The notes under the pieces: model-generated
What the model saw: only the letters and a program-made list of their open reading frames with translations
The model's database searches: none
Told to the model about the DNA's origin: nothing
Position numbers and translations under genes: made by a program
Shown: piece by piece, positions 7,783 to 17,039 of the stretch
How positions within the stretch are numbered: position 1 is the stretch's first letter
Layout: each line of letters starts with the position of its first letter
Assembly: GCA_943324505.2 (NCBI GenBank)
Contig: CALPLW020000006.1
Coordinates: 1-35,129 of the forward strand
Length of the DNA: 35,129 bases
From: Comamonas sp. lk
Lineage (GTDB): Bacteria > Pseudomonadota > Gammaproteobacteria > Burkholderiales > Burkholderiaceae_C
Reading direction: 5' to 3'

Positions 7783-8790
7783 ATGAATATTGTGATCCTT
7801 GATGACTACCAAGACGCCGTGAGAAAGCTGCCCTGCGCGGCCCGGCTTGAAGCCTACCAGGCAAAGGTTTACACCAATACCGTTAAGGGCCTGGGCCAGT
7901 TGTCCGTCCGCCTAAAGGACGCCGACGTGATTGTTCTGAATCGGGAGCGCACCCACTTGCCTCGCGCCTTGATTGAAAAGCTGCCAAAGCTGAAACTGGT
8001 CGTGCAGACCGGCAAAATTGGGCCACATGTCGACGTGGCTGCCTGTACCGAGCGTGGCATCGCCGTGGCAGACGGCACTGGCTCGCCCACTGCGCCGGCG
8101 GAGCTCACCTGGGCACTGATCATGGCAGCGATGCGCCGCCTACCGCACTACATCGCCAACCTGAAGCACGGGGTCTGGCAACAGTCAGGCTTGAAGTCGG
8201 GCGCCATGCCGACCAATTTTGGTATCGGCACAGTGCTCAAGGGCAAAACACTGGGCGTCTGGGGCTACGGAAAAATTGGTCAATTGGTGGCTGGTTATGG
8301 CGAGGCCTTTGGTATGAAGGTCCTCGTCTGGGGCCGTGACTCTTCGCGTGAGCGCGCCGTCGTCGATGGCTTTGAAGCCGCCAGCAGCCGGGACGACTTC
8401 TTTGCGCAGTGCGACGTGCTCTCGCTCCACTTGCGGCTTTCTGATGACACGCGAGGAATGGTACGGCTGGATGACCTGTCGAAGATGAAACCCACTGCCG
8501 TGCTGGTCAACACATCACGCGCCGAATTGATCGAGCCCGATGCACTGATGGCGGCACTCAACCGCGGCCGACCCGGCATGGCTGCGGTCGATGTGTTTGA
8601 ATCCGAGCCCATCTTGCAGGGCCACGCCCTGCTGCGCTTAGAGAACTGCATTTGCACGCCCCACATAGGCTATGTAGAGCAAAACAGCTACGAGCTGTAC
8701 TTCAGCGCAGCCTTTGACAACGTCATCAACTTCATCAAAGGCACGCCGACCAACATCGTCAACCCAGGCGCTCTGCAGGTTCGCCGCTGA
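7783..8790 (+). CDS. D-2-hydroxyacid dehydrogenase family protein
   Basis: This 335-residue NAD(P)-dependent dehydrogenase belongs to the phosphoglycerate/D-2-hydroxyacid dehydrogenase family, which interconverts 2-hydroxy acids and 2-oxo acids. The Rossmann motif GVWGYGKIGQLV lies at about 163-174. The catalytic triad is visible as Arg246 (NTSRAELI), Glu275 (ESEP) and His294 (TPHIGY). The N-terminal substrate domain begins MNIVILDDYQDAVRKL. The C-terminal ACT regulatory domain of long SerA enzymes is absent. The substrate cannot be told from sequence. There is no clear ribosome-binding site; a strong hairpin (7745-7770) lies immediately upstream. The gene stands alone between the lexA unit and the acyl-CoA cluster. 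Confidence 0.9.
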   Translation: MNIVILDDYQDAVRKLPCAARLEAYQAKVYTNTVKGLGQLSVRLKDADVIVLNRERTHLPRALIEKLPKLKLVVQTGKIGPHVDVAACTERGIAVADGTGSPTAPAELTWALIMAAMRRLPHYIANLKHGVWQQSGLKSGAMPTNFGIGTVLKGKTLGVWGYGKIGQLVAGYGEAFGMKVLVWGRDSSRERAVVDGFEAASSRDDFFAQCDVLSLHLRLSDDTRGMVRLDDLSKMKPTAVLVNTSRAELIEPDALMAALNRGRPGMAAVDVFESEPILQGHALLRLENCICTPHIGYVEQNSYELYFSAAFDNVINFIKGTPTNIVNPGALQVRR

Positions 8791-8857
8791 TCAACACCAG
8801 GCGTTGGTGATCGGCCAGCCGTCGGCTCTGGACAACTTGCCAGCCCTCATCTAAACC

Positions 8858-10378
8858 ATGACCCTCCATTTTTCACAGGTCGGCATTATTGGCGCAGGCG
8901 CTATGGGTCGCGGTATCGCCCAGCTGGCGGCCCAGGCGGGCAGCAGTGTCTTTCTCTTCGACACCCAATCCAGCGCCAGCGCGGCAGCGCAAACGGCGGT
9001 CTTTTCACAATGGGACAAGTTACAGGACAAAGGACGACTGGAGCAGGCTCAGGTGGCTGGCTACAAGTCGCGCCTGCACTGCGTGGCTTCCTTGGCTGAG
9101 CTGGCCTCCTGCCAACTGGTGGTAGAGGCGATTGTGGAACGCCTCGATGCCAAGGCCGACCTTTTTAGCCAGCTCGAGGAACTGCTCACCCCGGATGCCG
9201 TTCTGGCCAGCAACACCTCTTCGCTGTCGATCACAGCACTGGGGGCTCGGCTCAAGCGGCCGCAGCGGCTGGCGGGCTTTCACTTCTTTAATCCTGTGCC
9301 GCTGATGAAGGTGGTAGAGGTCATCGCTGGCCTGAAGACCGACGCAACCGTGTGCGACGCCTTGTCCGTGTTTGCCAGGCAGATGGGCCACACCCCGGTC
9401 CGCGCCCAAGATACGCCTGGCTTCATTGTTAACCACGCCGGACGCGGTTACGGCACCGAGGCTTTGCGGCTGGTGAGCGAAGGCGTAGCCGACTTCGCCA
9501 CCGTCGATCGCATCCTGAAAGACCAGATTGGCTTCAAGCTCGGCCCGTTTGAGCTGATGGACCTCACCGCACTTGACGTCTCCCACCCGGTGATGGAATC
9601 GGTCTACCACCAATATTATGAAGAGCCAAGGTATCGGCCGAGTGTGATCACGGCACAGCGGCTCGCAGGCGGGCTGCTCGGGAAAAAAGTGGGCGAAGGC
9701 TTTTACAGCTACCGAGAAGGCGTGGCTCAGATCAGCCCCGAGGCCATTGCGCCAACGGTCGATGAGATGCCACCGGTCTGGGTATCACCACGCGCAGCAC
9801 GGCGGGCAGAGCTCCTGCTGCTGGTCAAAACCCTCGGTGCCCGCATAGAAACAGGCGCCTCCCCCTCACCGCAGGCCCTGAGTCTGGTGGCACCGCTGGG
9901 TTTTGACATCACCACAGTGGCCGTTGTGGAACGGCTCGACCCGGCTCGTACCGTAGGTATTGACATGCTGGTGGATGACGCCACAACACGACGCCGAGTT
10001 CTGGCGACTAATCCGGCCACTCGGCGCGACATACGACAAGCCGCTCATGCCCTGTTTGCGCGTGATGGCAAGCCGGTCAGTGTGATCCGAGACAGTGGTG
10101 GCTTTGTGACGCAACGGGTGGTGGCCACCATTGTCAACATTGCGAGCGACATTTGCCAGCAGGGCATCTGTTCGCCAACCGATCTAGAGACCGCTGTCAC
10201 GCTTGGCCTGGGCTACCCGAGCGGACCGCTGGCCCTGGGCAACCTGCTGGGGCCAACCAACGTGCTGGAGGTGCTGTTCAACATGCAAACCGTTTACGGC
10301 GACCCTCGCTACCGTCCCAGCCCCTGGCTCAGGCGGCGCGGCGCGATTGGCCTGAGTTTGTTGCACGTTGAAGACTGA
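8858..10378 (+). CDS. 3-hydroxyacyl-CoA dehydrogenase
   Basis: This 506-residue NAD-dependent enzyme oxidises L-3-hydroxyacyl-CoA to 3-oxoacyl-CoA. The Rossmann motif GIIGAGAMGRGIAQ is at residues 9-22. SNTSSLSI carries the conserved serine/asparagine, and FHFFNPVPLMKVVEVI contains the catalytic histidine near 142. A C-terminal dehydrogenase domain runs to about 290. A second, shorter copy of that domain (about 410-500, DSGGFVTQRVVATIVNIASD) gives the two-domain layout and length of the PaaH/PaaC type used in phenylacetate degradation. No other phenylacetate genes are nearby, so a general or dedicated beta-oxidation role is equally possible. It is followed within 8 bp by an enoyl-CoA hydratase gene. 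Confidence 0.93.
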   Translation: MTLHFSQVGIIGAGAMGRGIAQLAAQAGSSVFLFDTQSSASAAAQTAVFSQWDKLQDKGRLEQAQVAGYKSRLHCVASLAELASCQLVVEAIVERLDAKADLFSQLEELLTPDAVLASNTSSLSITALGARLKRPQRLAGFHFFNPVPLMKVVEVIAGLKTDATVCDALSVFARQMGHTPVRAQDTPGFIVNHAGRGYGTEALRLVSEGVADFATVDRILKDQIGFKLGPFELMDLTALDVSHPVMESVYHQYYEEPRYRPSVITAQRLAGGLLGKKVGEGFYSYREGVAQISPEAIAPTVDEMPPVWVSPRAARRAELLLLVKTLGARIETGASPSPQALSLVAPLGFDITTVAVVERLDPARTVGIDMLVDDATTRRRVLATNPATRRDIRQAAHALFARDGKPVSVIRDSGGFVTQRVVATIVNIASDICQQGICSPTDLETAVTLGLGYPSGPLALGNLLGPTNVLEVLFNMQTVYGDPRYRPSPWLRRRGAIGLSLLHVED

Positions 10379-10385
10379 ACCCCTG

Positions 10386-11165
10386 ATGGCCGCCGGACTC
10401 CATCAAAGCCGCTCCGGCCAGACCTTGGTCCTGACCATTGCCAACCCGGAACACCGCAACGCACTCGGCCCCGAGATTTATGCTGCGGGGCAAGACGCTT
10501 TGAGTATGGCCAGTAAGGATGCCGGCATCCGATCGATCGTGATCACCGGAGACGGTGGGGTCTTCAGCGCTGGCGGCAATTTGCAGCGCCTGCAAGCCAA
10601 CAGGACCCAAGCACCTGAAGTGCAGGCACAAAGCATAGAGGGCTTGCACCAATGGATCAGGTCGATCGCTCACTGCCCCAAACCCGTGATCGCAGCGGTA
10701 GAAGGCGCGGCAGCCGGCGCAGGCTTTTCACTGGCACTGGCCTGTGACCTGCTGGTCGCAGCCGATGACGCTGTCATGGTCATGGCCTACAGCTCGGTTG
10801 CCCTATCGCCGGATGGCGGCGGCAGCTGGAGCCTAGCGCAGGCCCTGCCCCGACAACTGGTGTCGGAACTCCTGATGTGCGGCAACCGAATCAGTGCCCA
10901 GCGCCTGCACGAACTTGGTGTGGTCAATCGGGTCGGACCGAGGGGGACCGCGCTTCAGATGGCCATGGCACTGGCTGAAGGGCTCAACGCCCGTGCCCCC
11001 AATGCCTTGGCCAGCGCCAAGACCTTGACACGTCAGGCCTGCGCAAACGGCCTGAACCAGCAGTTGGACCATGAGCGCGACCACTTTGTCAGTAACCTCC
11101 ATCATGCCAACGCCAACATTGGCATAACTGCGTTTCTCAATAAGACAACACCAACCTACCAATAG
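10386..11165 (+). CDS. Enoyl-CoA hydratase/isomerase family protein
   Basis: This 259-residue crotonase-fold protein from the ATG at 10386 could alternatively start at a TTG at 10368, overlapping the previous gene. The two oxyanion-hole segments are visible: FSAGGNLQRLQ near residues 60-70 and EGAAAGAGFSLALACDLLVA near 103-122. In the active-site region ALSPDGGGSW an aspartate takes the place of one of the usual acidic positions, as in many isomerase-like or PaaG/PaaB-like members. The exact reaction, hydration or double-bond shift, is therefore open. It sits between a 3-hydroxyacyl-CoA dehydrogenase and a Crp/Fnr regulator, in line with successive steps of acyl-CoA breakdown. Confidence 0.9.
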   Translation: MAAGLHQSRSGQTLVLTIANPEHRNALGPEIYAAGQDALSMASKDAGIRSIVITGDGGVFSAGGNLQRLQANRTQAPEVQAQSIEGLHQWIRSIAHCPKPVIAAVEGAAAGAGFSLALACDLLVAADDAVMVMAYSSVALSPDGGGSWSLAQALPRQLVSELLMCGNRISAQRLHELGVVNRVGPRGTALQMAMALAEGLNARAPNALASAKTLTRQACANGLNQQLDHERDHFVSNLHHANANIGITAFLNKTTPTYQ

Positions 11166-11245
11166 GCTGAGACTTTAGAGTCCGGGTGGTCGACTGGTCC
11201 CGCGCGCGACAATCAGGCGTTTTTAAGTCACCCACAAGACAGGCT

Positions 11246-11965
11246 ATGGACGATCCCATTCTTACCATCGAAGAACGTGAAGCGATCAATTCCGGTCGCT
11301 GGTTTGCTTCCTTATCCCCTTCCCTTCGTCACGACATACTACGATGCGCCTACGTCAAACGTTTCAAGGACAGCGAGCTAATCGCTGCCCGAGGCGAACC
11401 GCCAGAGGAATGGATCGCCTGTGCTCGGGGAGCCGTACGGGTCAGCTCAACCTCGATCTCTGGCAAGCAGATCACACTGACTTACGTGGAGCCCGGCATC
11501 TGGTTTGGCGATGTGTCGATTTTCGACGGCGACCGGCGTACGCACGACGCCTATGCGCATGGCGACAGCACCATACTCTGTGTGGCAAAGGCCGATTTCA
11601 AGAAAATTTTGGCCCTGCATGCCGAGCTTTACGAGGCGCTGTTGCGCCTGCATGCCCGACGCATACGCCAGCTCTACGGTTTGGTCGAAGACTTGAACAC
11701 CTTGCCGCTACGGGCGCGTTTGGCCAAACAGTTGCTGCATCTGGTTCGCAGCTATGGCGTGCCGTCACTGAGCGATGGCCGGGAGATACGCATTGGGCTG
11801 CAGTTGGCGCAGGAAGAACTGGCGCAACTGCTGGGCGCATCCCGCCAGCGTGTCAATCAGGAACTCAAATCTATGGAACGTGAAGAAGCCATCCGCATCG
11901 AGCCAGGCGGCTTGGTCATTCGCAACCGTGAGACCTTGATGCAGATCATTGACGCTGACAGGTGA
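11246..11965 (+). CDS. Crp/Fnr family transcriptional regulator
   Basis: From the ATG at 11246 the protein has 239 residues; a GTG at 11186 opens the frame earlier without a ribosome-binding site. Residues about 20-130 form the cyclic-nucleotide-binding-like beta roll (GAVRVSSTSISGKQITLTYV, then GIWFGDVSIFDGDRRTHDAY). A long dimerisation helix follows. The C-terminal winged helix at about 150-225 contains QLAQEELAQLLGASRQRVNQ as the recognition helix-turn-helix. The N-terminal cysteine cluster of Fnr is absent, so it is unlikely to be an oxygen-sensing iron-sulfur protein. Its position inside the acyl-CoA cluster, 24 bp before the kinase gene, makes local control plausible. Confidence 0.9.
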   Translation: MDDPILTIEEREAINSGRWFASLSPSLRHDILRCAYVKRFKDSELIAARGEPPEEWIACARGAVRVSSTSISGKQITLTYVEPGIWFGDVSIFDGDRRTHDAYAHGDSTILCVAKADFKKILALHAELYEALLRLHARRIRQLYGLVEDLNTLPLRARLAKQLLHLVRSYGVPSLSDGREIRIGLQLAQEELAQLLGASRQRVNQELKSMEREEAIRIEPGGLVIRNRETLMQIIDADR

Positions 11966-11989
11966 TACCTCGTACACCAGAACTTATCC

Positions 11990-13075
11990 ATGAGTGAATT
12001 TGACCATTTCGTTGGCACCCGCCCCGTACCGACACAGCAGGCGTTTGACACCGATGCCCTCTGCCGGTGGCTAGAGGCTTCCCTGCCCGGGTTCAATGGC
12101 CCGCTCACGGTCGAATCCTTCAAGGGCGGTCAGTCGAACCCGACGTACAAGCTGATCGCCCCATCTGGGACTTATGTGATGCGGGCCAAGCCGGGACCGG
12201 TGGCGAAGTTACTGCCGTCTGCGCACGCCATCGAACGGGAATTTGCCGTGATGAGCGGTTTACAAGGCACCGATGTACCCGTGCCTGGCATGCTATGCCT
12301 TTGCGAAGACGAGTCCGTCATTGGCCGAGCCTTCTACATCATGGAGTTCATGCCCGGACGGATCCTGTGGGACCAGACCCTACCCGGCATGACCCCGCCT
12401 GAGCGCGGCGCCATCTACGCCGAAATGAATCGCGTCATCGCGGCGCTGCACACCGTCAAGTTTGCCGAGTGCGGACTGGCTGGCTTTGGCAAGCCGGGCA
12501 ATTATTTTGAACGGCAAATTGGGCGTTGGAGCAAGCAATATGTCGCATCAATCACCCAGCCCATCCGGGAAATGGATGAATTGATGGCCTGGTTGCCGCA
12601 GCGTATTCCAGACATGGCACGCGATGAACACATGGTCAGCATCGTGCACGGCGACTTCCGTCTCGACAACCTGATGTTTCACCCCACCGAGCCGCGCATC
12701 ATCGCGGTGCTGGACTGGGAGCTGTCCACCCTCGGCCATCCACTGGCCGATTTCAGCTACCACTGCATGGCCTGGCATATCCCTCCCGGCGCATTCCGCG
12801 GCATTGGCGGGCTTGATGTGGGCAGCCTAGGTATCCCCACCGAGGCTGCGTACATCCGCCATTACTGCGAGAGCACCGGCCTCACGACCCCAGACGTGCT
12901 CAAGGCGGACTGGAACTTCTACCTCGCCTACAACCTGTTTCGACTGGCCGCCATCCTGCAAGGCATTGCCAAGCGGGTTGAGGCAGGCACGGCGGCCAGT
13001 GCGCAGGCGATCAACTCAGCCGCCGGTGCCAAGCCATTAGCGCAGATGGCCTGGCAGTTCGCGCAGCGGGCCTGA
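11990..13075 (+). CDS. APH-fold phosphotransferase, ACAD10/11 kinase-domain type (LvaA-like)
   Basis: This 361-residue protein has the aminoglycoside-phosphotransferase/choline-kinase fold. [12 protein letters not shown] at 44-55 is the glycine-rich loop, MRAKPGP carries the ATP-binding lysine near 67, [11 protein letters not shown] at 220-230 is the catalytic loop, and [18 protein letters not shown] at 241-258 contains the metal-binding aspartate. GGQSNPTY and LGHPLADF are typical of the subfamily that forms the N-terminal half of human ACAD10/ACAD11 and of bacterial LvaA. Those kinases phosphorylate 4-hydroxyacyl-CoA. The next gene encodes the matching acyl-CoA dehydrogenase half, supporting this reading over antibiotic resistance. 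The substrate remains inferred. Confidence 0.9.
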   Translation: MSEFDHFVGTRPVPTQQAFDTDALCRWLEASLPGFNGPLTVESFKGGQSNPTYKLIAPSGTYVMRAKPGPVAKLLPSAHAIEREFAVMSGLQGTDVPVPGMLCLCEDESVIGRAFYIMEFMPGRILWDQTLPGMTPPERGAIYAEMNRVIAALHTVKFAECGLAGFGKPGNYFERQIGRWSKQYVASITQPIREMDELMAWLPQRIPDMARDEHMVSIVHGDFRLDNLMFHPTEPRIIAVLDWELSTLGHPLADFSYHCMAWHIPPGAFRGIGGLDVGSLGIPTEAAYIRHYCESTGLTTPDVLKADWNFYLAYNLFRLAAILQGIAKRVEAGTAASAQAINSAAGAKPLAQMAWQFAQRA

Positions 13076-13119
13076 AACCAAACGCAAGATTTTTGTCAAC
13101 GGACACAACCGGAGATTCC

Positions 13120-14394
13120 ATGGACTTCGACTACTCACCCAAAACCAAAGAACTGCAAGCGCGGCTGCAGGCGTTCATGGACGGGCACATCTACCCCGCC
13201 GAAGGCGCCTACCATGCCGAGATCGCGGCCAACAGCAACGCCGGCAAGCGCTGGACGCCCCTGCAGACGATCGAAAAACTCAAGGTCAAAGCGCGCTCGG
13301 AAGGGCTGTGGAACCTGTTCCTCCCGGTCGATAGCGCCACCGCCTCGGGCTACCACGGAGCCGGCCTGACCAACCAGGAGTACGCGCCACTGGCCGAAAT
13401 CATGGGCCGCGTCATGTGGTCAAGCGAGGTGTTCAACTGCTCGGCGCCCGACACTGGCAACATGGAAACCATTGCTCGCTATGGCTCAGAGCAAGATAAG
13501 GCGCGTTGGCTAAAGCCTCTGCTGGAGGGCCAAATCCGCTCGGCATTTGCCATGACCGAGCCCGATGTCGCCTCCAGCGACGCCACGAATATCGCCACTC
13601 GCATTGAGCGCGATGGCGACCACTATGTGATCAATGGCCGCAAGTGGTGGACATCGGGCGCGGGCGACCCCCGTTGCGCCATCTACATCACCATGGGCAA
13701 GACCAACCCGGACGCGCCACGCCACTCTCAGCAGAGCATGGTGCTGGTGCCCGCCGACACGCCGGGCCTGAAGGTGATTCGCCCACTCAACGTGATGGGC
13801 TATGACGATGCGCCTCATGGCCACATGGAAGTGGTGTTTGACAATGTCCGGGTTCCAGCCAGCAATATTTTGCTTGGAGAAGGCCGTGGCTTTGAAATTG
13901 CCCAAGGGCGCCTTGGCCCCGGGCGCATTCACCACTGCATGCGCCTGATCGGGCTGGCCGAGCGGGCGCTTGAGTTGATGTGCAAGCGGGCCTCATCACG
14001 CGTGGCCTTTGGCAAGACAGTGGCCGCGCAAACCGTCACCCAGGAGCGCATCGCCGAATCGCGCTGCAAGATCGACATGGCACGGCTGCTCACCCTCAAG
14101 GCCGCCTGGATGATGGACGTGGGCGGCAACAAGTTTGCCAAAAATGAAATTGCCATGATCAAGGTGGTGGCGCCGAACATGGCCTGCGAGGTGATCGACT
14201 GGGCGATTCAGGTGCATGGTGGCGCCGGTATGTGCGACGACTTCCCCCTGGCCTACAGCTACGTCAGCGCCCGCACACTGCGCTTTGCCGATGGGCCAGA
14301 CGAGGTCCACCGTAACGCCATTGCCAAACTGGAGCTTGGCAAATATGCCGTTAACCCAAAACCGGTTGAAATGCCCATCACGCGCGGCTACTGA
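13120..14394 (+). CDS. Acyl-CoA dehydrogenase, ACAD10/11 type (LvaC-like)
   Basis: This 424-residue flavoprotein starts at the ATG at 13120, which has a GGAG ribosome-binding site; the upstream TTG at 13093 has none. [16 protein letters not shown] (about 143-158) and [11 protein letters not shown] are the FAD/substrate-binding signatures. [19 protein letters not shown] and [15 protein letters not shown] follow. Near 392 the segment [10 protein letters not shown] puts aspartate at the position usually held by the catalytic glutamate, as in ACAD10/11-like proteins. In those systems the dehydrogenase half acts on the phosphorylated 4-hydroxyacyl-CoA made by the kinase half. The gene lies 44 bp after the APH-fold kinase, and the two would form a split version of one bifunctional protein. 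Confidence 0.92.
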   Translation: MDFDYSPKTKELQARLQAFMDGHIYPAEGAYHAEIAANSNAGKRWTPLQTIEKLKVKARSEGLWNLFLPVDSATASGYHGAGLTNQEYAPLAEIMGRVMWSSEVFNCSAPDTGNMETIARYGSEQDKARWLKPLLEGQIRSAFAMTEPDVASSDATNIATRIERDGDHYVINGRKWWTSGAGDPRCAIYITMGKTNPDAPRHSQQSMVLVPADTPGLKVIRPLNVMGYDDAPHGHMEVVFDNVRVPASNILLGEGRGFEIAQGRLGPGRIHHCMRLIGLAERALELMCKRASSRVAFGKTVAAQTVTQERIAESRCKIDMARLLTLKAAWMMDVGGNKFAKNEIAMIKVVAPNMACEVIDWAIQVHGGAGMCDDFPLAYSYVSARTLRFADGPDEVHRNAIAKLELGKYAVNPKPVEMPITRGY

Positions 14395-14423
14395 CTAGCC
14401 CCCAAATGATGAGAGTGGTCAGG

Positions 14424-15662
14424 TCAGCGGCCCAGACCCTCAATCCCTGACCACAGTTCATGCAAGTCCGGGAACCGCCATTTGGCCGGGTCTTCCCGGC
14501 CTGCAATGCGGTCCACGGTATCGGCGCGGGATAAGTCGACCATCATCGCTGGGATTCTCAGGCTGGATTTGGTCGAGTAAAACATTTTGACCTTGGGCGT
14601 CGTCAAGGATTTCCCAGCCTGCTCTGTCACGACGCCGATGCGCCCGGACTTCATCAGTACCAGTGACCCCACCGGGTAAATGCCCATGCTCTTGACAAAG
14701 GCCTGGAACACCGCAGGGTCAAAATGGCCTTTGGACCATTCCGCCATTTTGCGCAGTGATTCGGCCGGATCCCAACCGGTCTTGTAGGCCCGGTTGGATG
14801 TGATGGCGTCATAGACATCGCAAACTGCTCCCATCTTGGCCAGCAAGCTGATCTCATCGCCCTTCAAGCCCTTGGGGTAACCCGAGCCATCCATTTTTTC
14901 ATGATGATGCAGGCAGACATCCAGCGCCACTGGGTCTATTTTTTCGCCGTTCAACAGCATGCCATGGCCTTCGACCGGGTGACTTTTGATTACCCCAAAC
15001 TCAGCTTCGGTCAACTTGCTGGGCTTATTCAGAATCAGCGGCGGCATCACGGCCTTTCCGAGGTCATGCAACAAGCCGGCCAAGCCAGCCGACCGCGTCT
15101 GCGCGTCATCGAAACCTAATTGCCGACCCAGCGCCACCATCATGGCGCACACTGCCACCGAATGCATGTAGGTGTAGTCGTCGGCGGTCTTTATGCGGGC
15201 CATGCTGATCAGGGCGTAAGGGTTACGGGACACCGAATCGGAGATGTGTTCAACCAACTGTCGTGCACTGCCTGTATCGACGGCATTGCCCATACGCGCC
15301 TCCTTGAACATCGCCACCACGGCCTGTTTAGACTGCTTGCAGATCTGGGCCGCCCGCGCCATTTCACGCTCGATAGCTACAGGCGCCACCGCAAGTTTGA
15401 CTGGCGCACGAGGATTAAGCACCGCTTCGATTTCACGCTCAGCCTGCTTTGGCAGCACCGCCACCACTGTGACCGGCACATCTATACCTTTGCTGCTGTC
15501 GATCCAGACCTCACGGATGCTGCTGGACCGTATCGTCAGCAAGTCCTTGGGGTTGGACAAGACAAAGGATGAGCGGATGAAGGGGTGCTCCATCCAGGAG
15601 CCACAAAACTCCTTGATGTGCATACCCACCATCAATTGGTCAACGCCGATTCGTTTCAGCAC
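14424..15662 (-). CDS. HD-GYP domain protein with DUF3391, copy A
   Basis: This 412-residue protein is predicted to hydrolyse cyclic-di-GMP. The start is GTG at 15662, preceded by AGGGGA at a good distance; it aligns exactly with the start of the paralogue and gives the same length. Residues about 5-130 form a DUF3391 domain (LMVGMHIKEFCGSWMEHPF). The HD-GYP domain has HSVAV near 167, the metal-binding pair HD at 199-200 in LLHDLGKAVMP, and HHHEKMDGSGYP near 253-264, all intact. No membrane segment or receiver domain is seen, so the input signal is unknown. It lies 65 bp downstream of its twin, convergent with the acyl-CoA dehydrogenase gene. Confidence 0.92.
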   Translation of the reverse strand: MLKRIGVDQLMVGMHIKEFCGSWMEHPFIRSSFVLSNPKDLLTIRSSSIREVWIDSSKGIDVPVTVVAVLPKQAEREIEAVLNPRAPVKLAVAPVAIEREMARAAQICKQSKQAVVAMFKEARMGNAVDTGSARQLVEHISDSVSRNPYALISMARIKTADDYTYMHSVAVCAMMVALGRQLGFDDAQTRSAGLAGLLHDLGKAVMPPLILNKPSKLTEAEFGVIKSHPVEGHGMLLNGEKIDPVALDVCLHHHEKMDGSGYPKGLKGDEISLLAKMGAVCDVYDAITSNRAYKTGWDPAESLRKMAEWSKGHFDPAVFQAFVKSMGIYPVGSLVLMKSGRIGVVTEQAGKSLTTPKVKMFYSTKSSLRIPAMMVDLSRADTVDRIAGREDPAKWRFPDLHELWSGIEGLGR

Positions 15663-15727
15663 CGCAAATCCCCTGCCCCATATCGTTATGGCTTGATCAT
15701 AGTCTGGAAGGACAGCTCCGCTTAAAG

Positions 15728-16966
15728 TCAACGGCGCACAATGTCAATACCTGACCAAAGTTGGTCCAGATCGGGGAAGCCCCATTTCTCAGGATCCTCC
15801 CGGCCAATGATGCGCTCGGTCGTACCAGGACTCGACAAATCAACCAAGTCCGGTGCAATCCGCATATTCGACTTGGTGGAGAAAAAGACCTTCACCCTCG
15901 GCATGACAAGTGAAGCCGCCGCCTGCTCCGTGACCACGCCAATCCGGCCAGTGTTCATCAGAACCAGTGAGCCCACGGGGTAGATGCCCATGCTTTTGAC
16001 AAAGGCCTGAAACACCTTTTGATCAAAATGTCCGTTTGACCATTCAGCCATTTTCCGCAGCGCCTCGGCTGGATCCCATCCAGTTTTGTAAGGCCGGTTG
16101 GATGTGATTGCATCGTAGACATCACAGACCGCGCCCATTTTGGCCATCAGACTGATAGCATCACCCTTGAGACCCTCCGGATAACCTGAGCCATCTATTT
16201 TTTCGTGGTGGTGCAGGCAGACGTCGAGGGTGTCAGCGTCAAAGTTATCACTCATCAGCAGCATTGCATGCCCTTTGACCGGGTGGCTTTTCATGATTTC
16301 AAACTCAGCCGCTGTCAATTTTCCAGGCTTATTCAGCACCGTGGGCGGCATCGCGGCCTTACCCAAGTCGTGCATCAAACCGGCCAATCCCGCCAGCCGG
16401 GTTTTTGCTTCGTCCAGACCGAGTTGCTTGGCCAGCACCACCATCATGGCGCACACAGCCACCGAATGCAGATAGGTGTAGTCGTCCACCGTTTTCAGCC
16501 GTGCCAGACTGATCAGAGCGCTCGGGTTTCGCATCACCGAGTCTGAAATTTCCTCAACCAAATCTCTGGCGCCGCCAACGTCAACGCTGTTGCCCATGCG
16601 GACTTCTTCAAACATGGACACCATCGCCTGCTTCGAATGACTGCAAATCAGGGCGGCACGCTCCATTTCGTGCTCAATGGACAAACGAACCGCACGCCGG
16701 CCACCTAACGCCACCTGCTCAAGCGCAGCATCGATTTCAATTTCAGCCTGCTTTTCAGACACGACGGGCACAGAGGCGGAGACATCCAGTCCCTTGCTGC
16801 TGTCGATCCAGACTTCTTTGATGCTGCTTGCAAGAATAACGTTCAGATCTTTGGTATTGGAAAGCACAAAGGAAGCCCGTATGAACGGATGCTCCATCCA
16901 AGAGCCACAAAACTCCTTGATATGCATTCCCACGGTCAACTGTCTGACGCTGATGCGTTTAAGCAT
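15728..16966 (-). CDS. HD-GYP domain protein with DUF3391, copy B
   Basis: This protein has 412 residues from the ATG at 16966 (MLKRISVRQLTVGMHIKEF), with AGGA about 11 bp upstream. The open frame extends further, but only into the promoter region shared with mshM. The domain layout is the same as copy A: DUF3391 at about 5-130, then HD-GYP with LMHDLGKAAMP and HHHEKIDGSGYP, residues for metal binding and catalysis intact. The two proteins are alike over their full length, most strongly in the HD-GYP part, and diverge most around residues 85-100. This marks a tandem duplication. It is divergent from the MSHA-like cluster, whose ATPase carries a c-di-GMP-binding module. Confidence 0.92.
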   Translation of the reverse strand: MLKRISVRQLTVGMHIKEFCGSWMEHPFIRASFVLSNTKDLNVILASSIKEVWIDSSKGLDVSASVPVVSEKQAEIEIDAALEQVALGGRRAVRLSIEHEMERAALICSHSKQAMVSMFEEVRMGNSVDVGGARDLVEEISDSVMRNPSALISLARLKTVDDYTYLHSVAVCAMMVVLAKQLGLDEAKTRLAGLAGLMHDLGKAAMPPTVLNKPGKLTAAEFEIMKSHPVKGHAMLLMSDNFDADTLDVCLHHHEKIDGSGYPEGLKGDAISLMAKMGAVCDVYDAITSNRPYKTGWDPAEALRKMAEWSNGHFDQKVFQAFVKSMGIYPVGSLVLMNTGRIGVVTEQAAASLVMPRVKVFFSTKSNMRIAPDLVDLSSPGTTERIIGREDPEKWGFPDLDQLWSGIDIVRR

Positions 16967-17039
16967 GAAAAGCAAAATCCTGTTAAGCGAACGTGATTGA
17001 CGCCGCACTCTCCGCGTCATAACGCGCTGACCGAAAACG

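Noticed and set aside
11990-13075. Aminoglycoside resistance kinase
   Set aside because: The fold is shared, but [16 protein letters not shown] and the adjacent acyl-CoA dehydrogenase point to the ACAD10/11-LvaA subfamily.
15371-15400. ATAGCTAC in the HD-GYP copy A gene as another copy of the dispersed motif
   Set aside because: No CAAGGGCT follows at 17 nt.
14901-16475. Several 70-150-codon plus-strand frames opposite the HD-GYP genes
   Set aside because: They recur at matching places in both duplicated genes, as expected for shadows of the same coding sequence.
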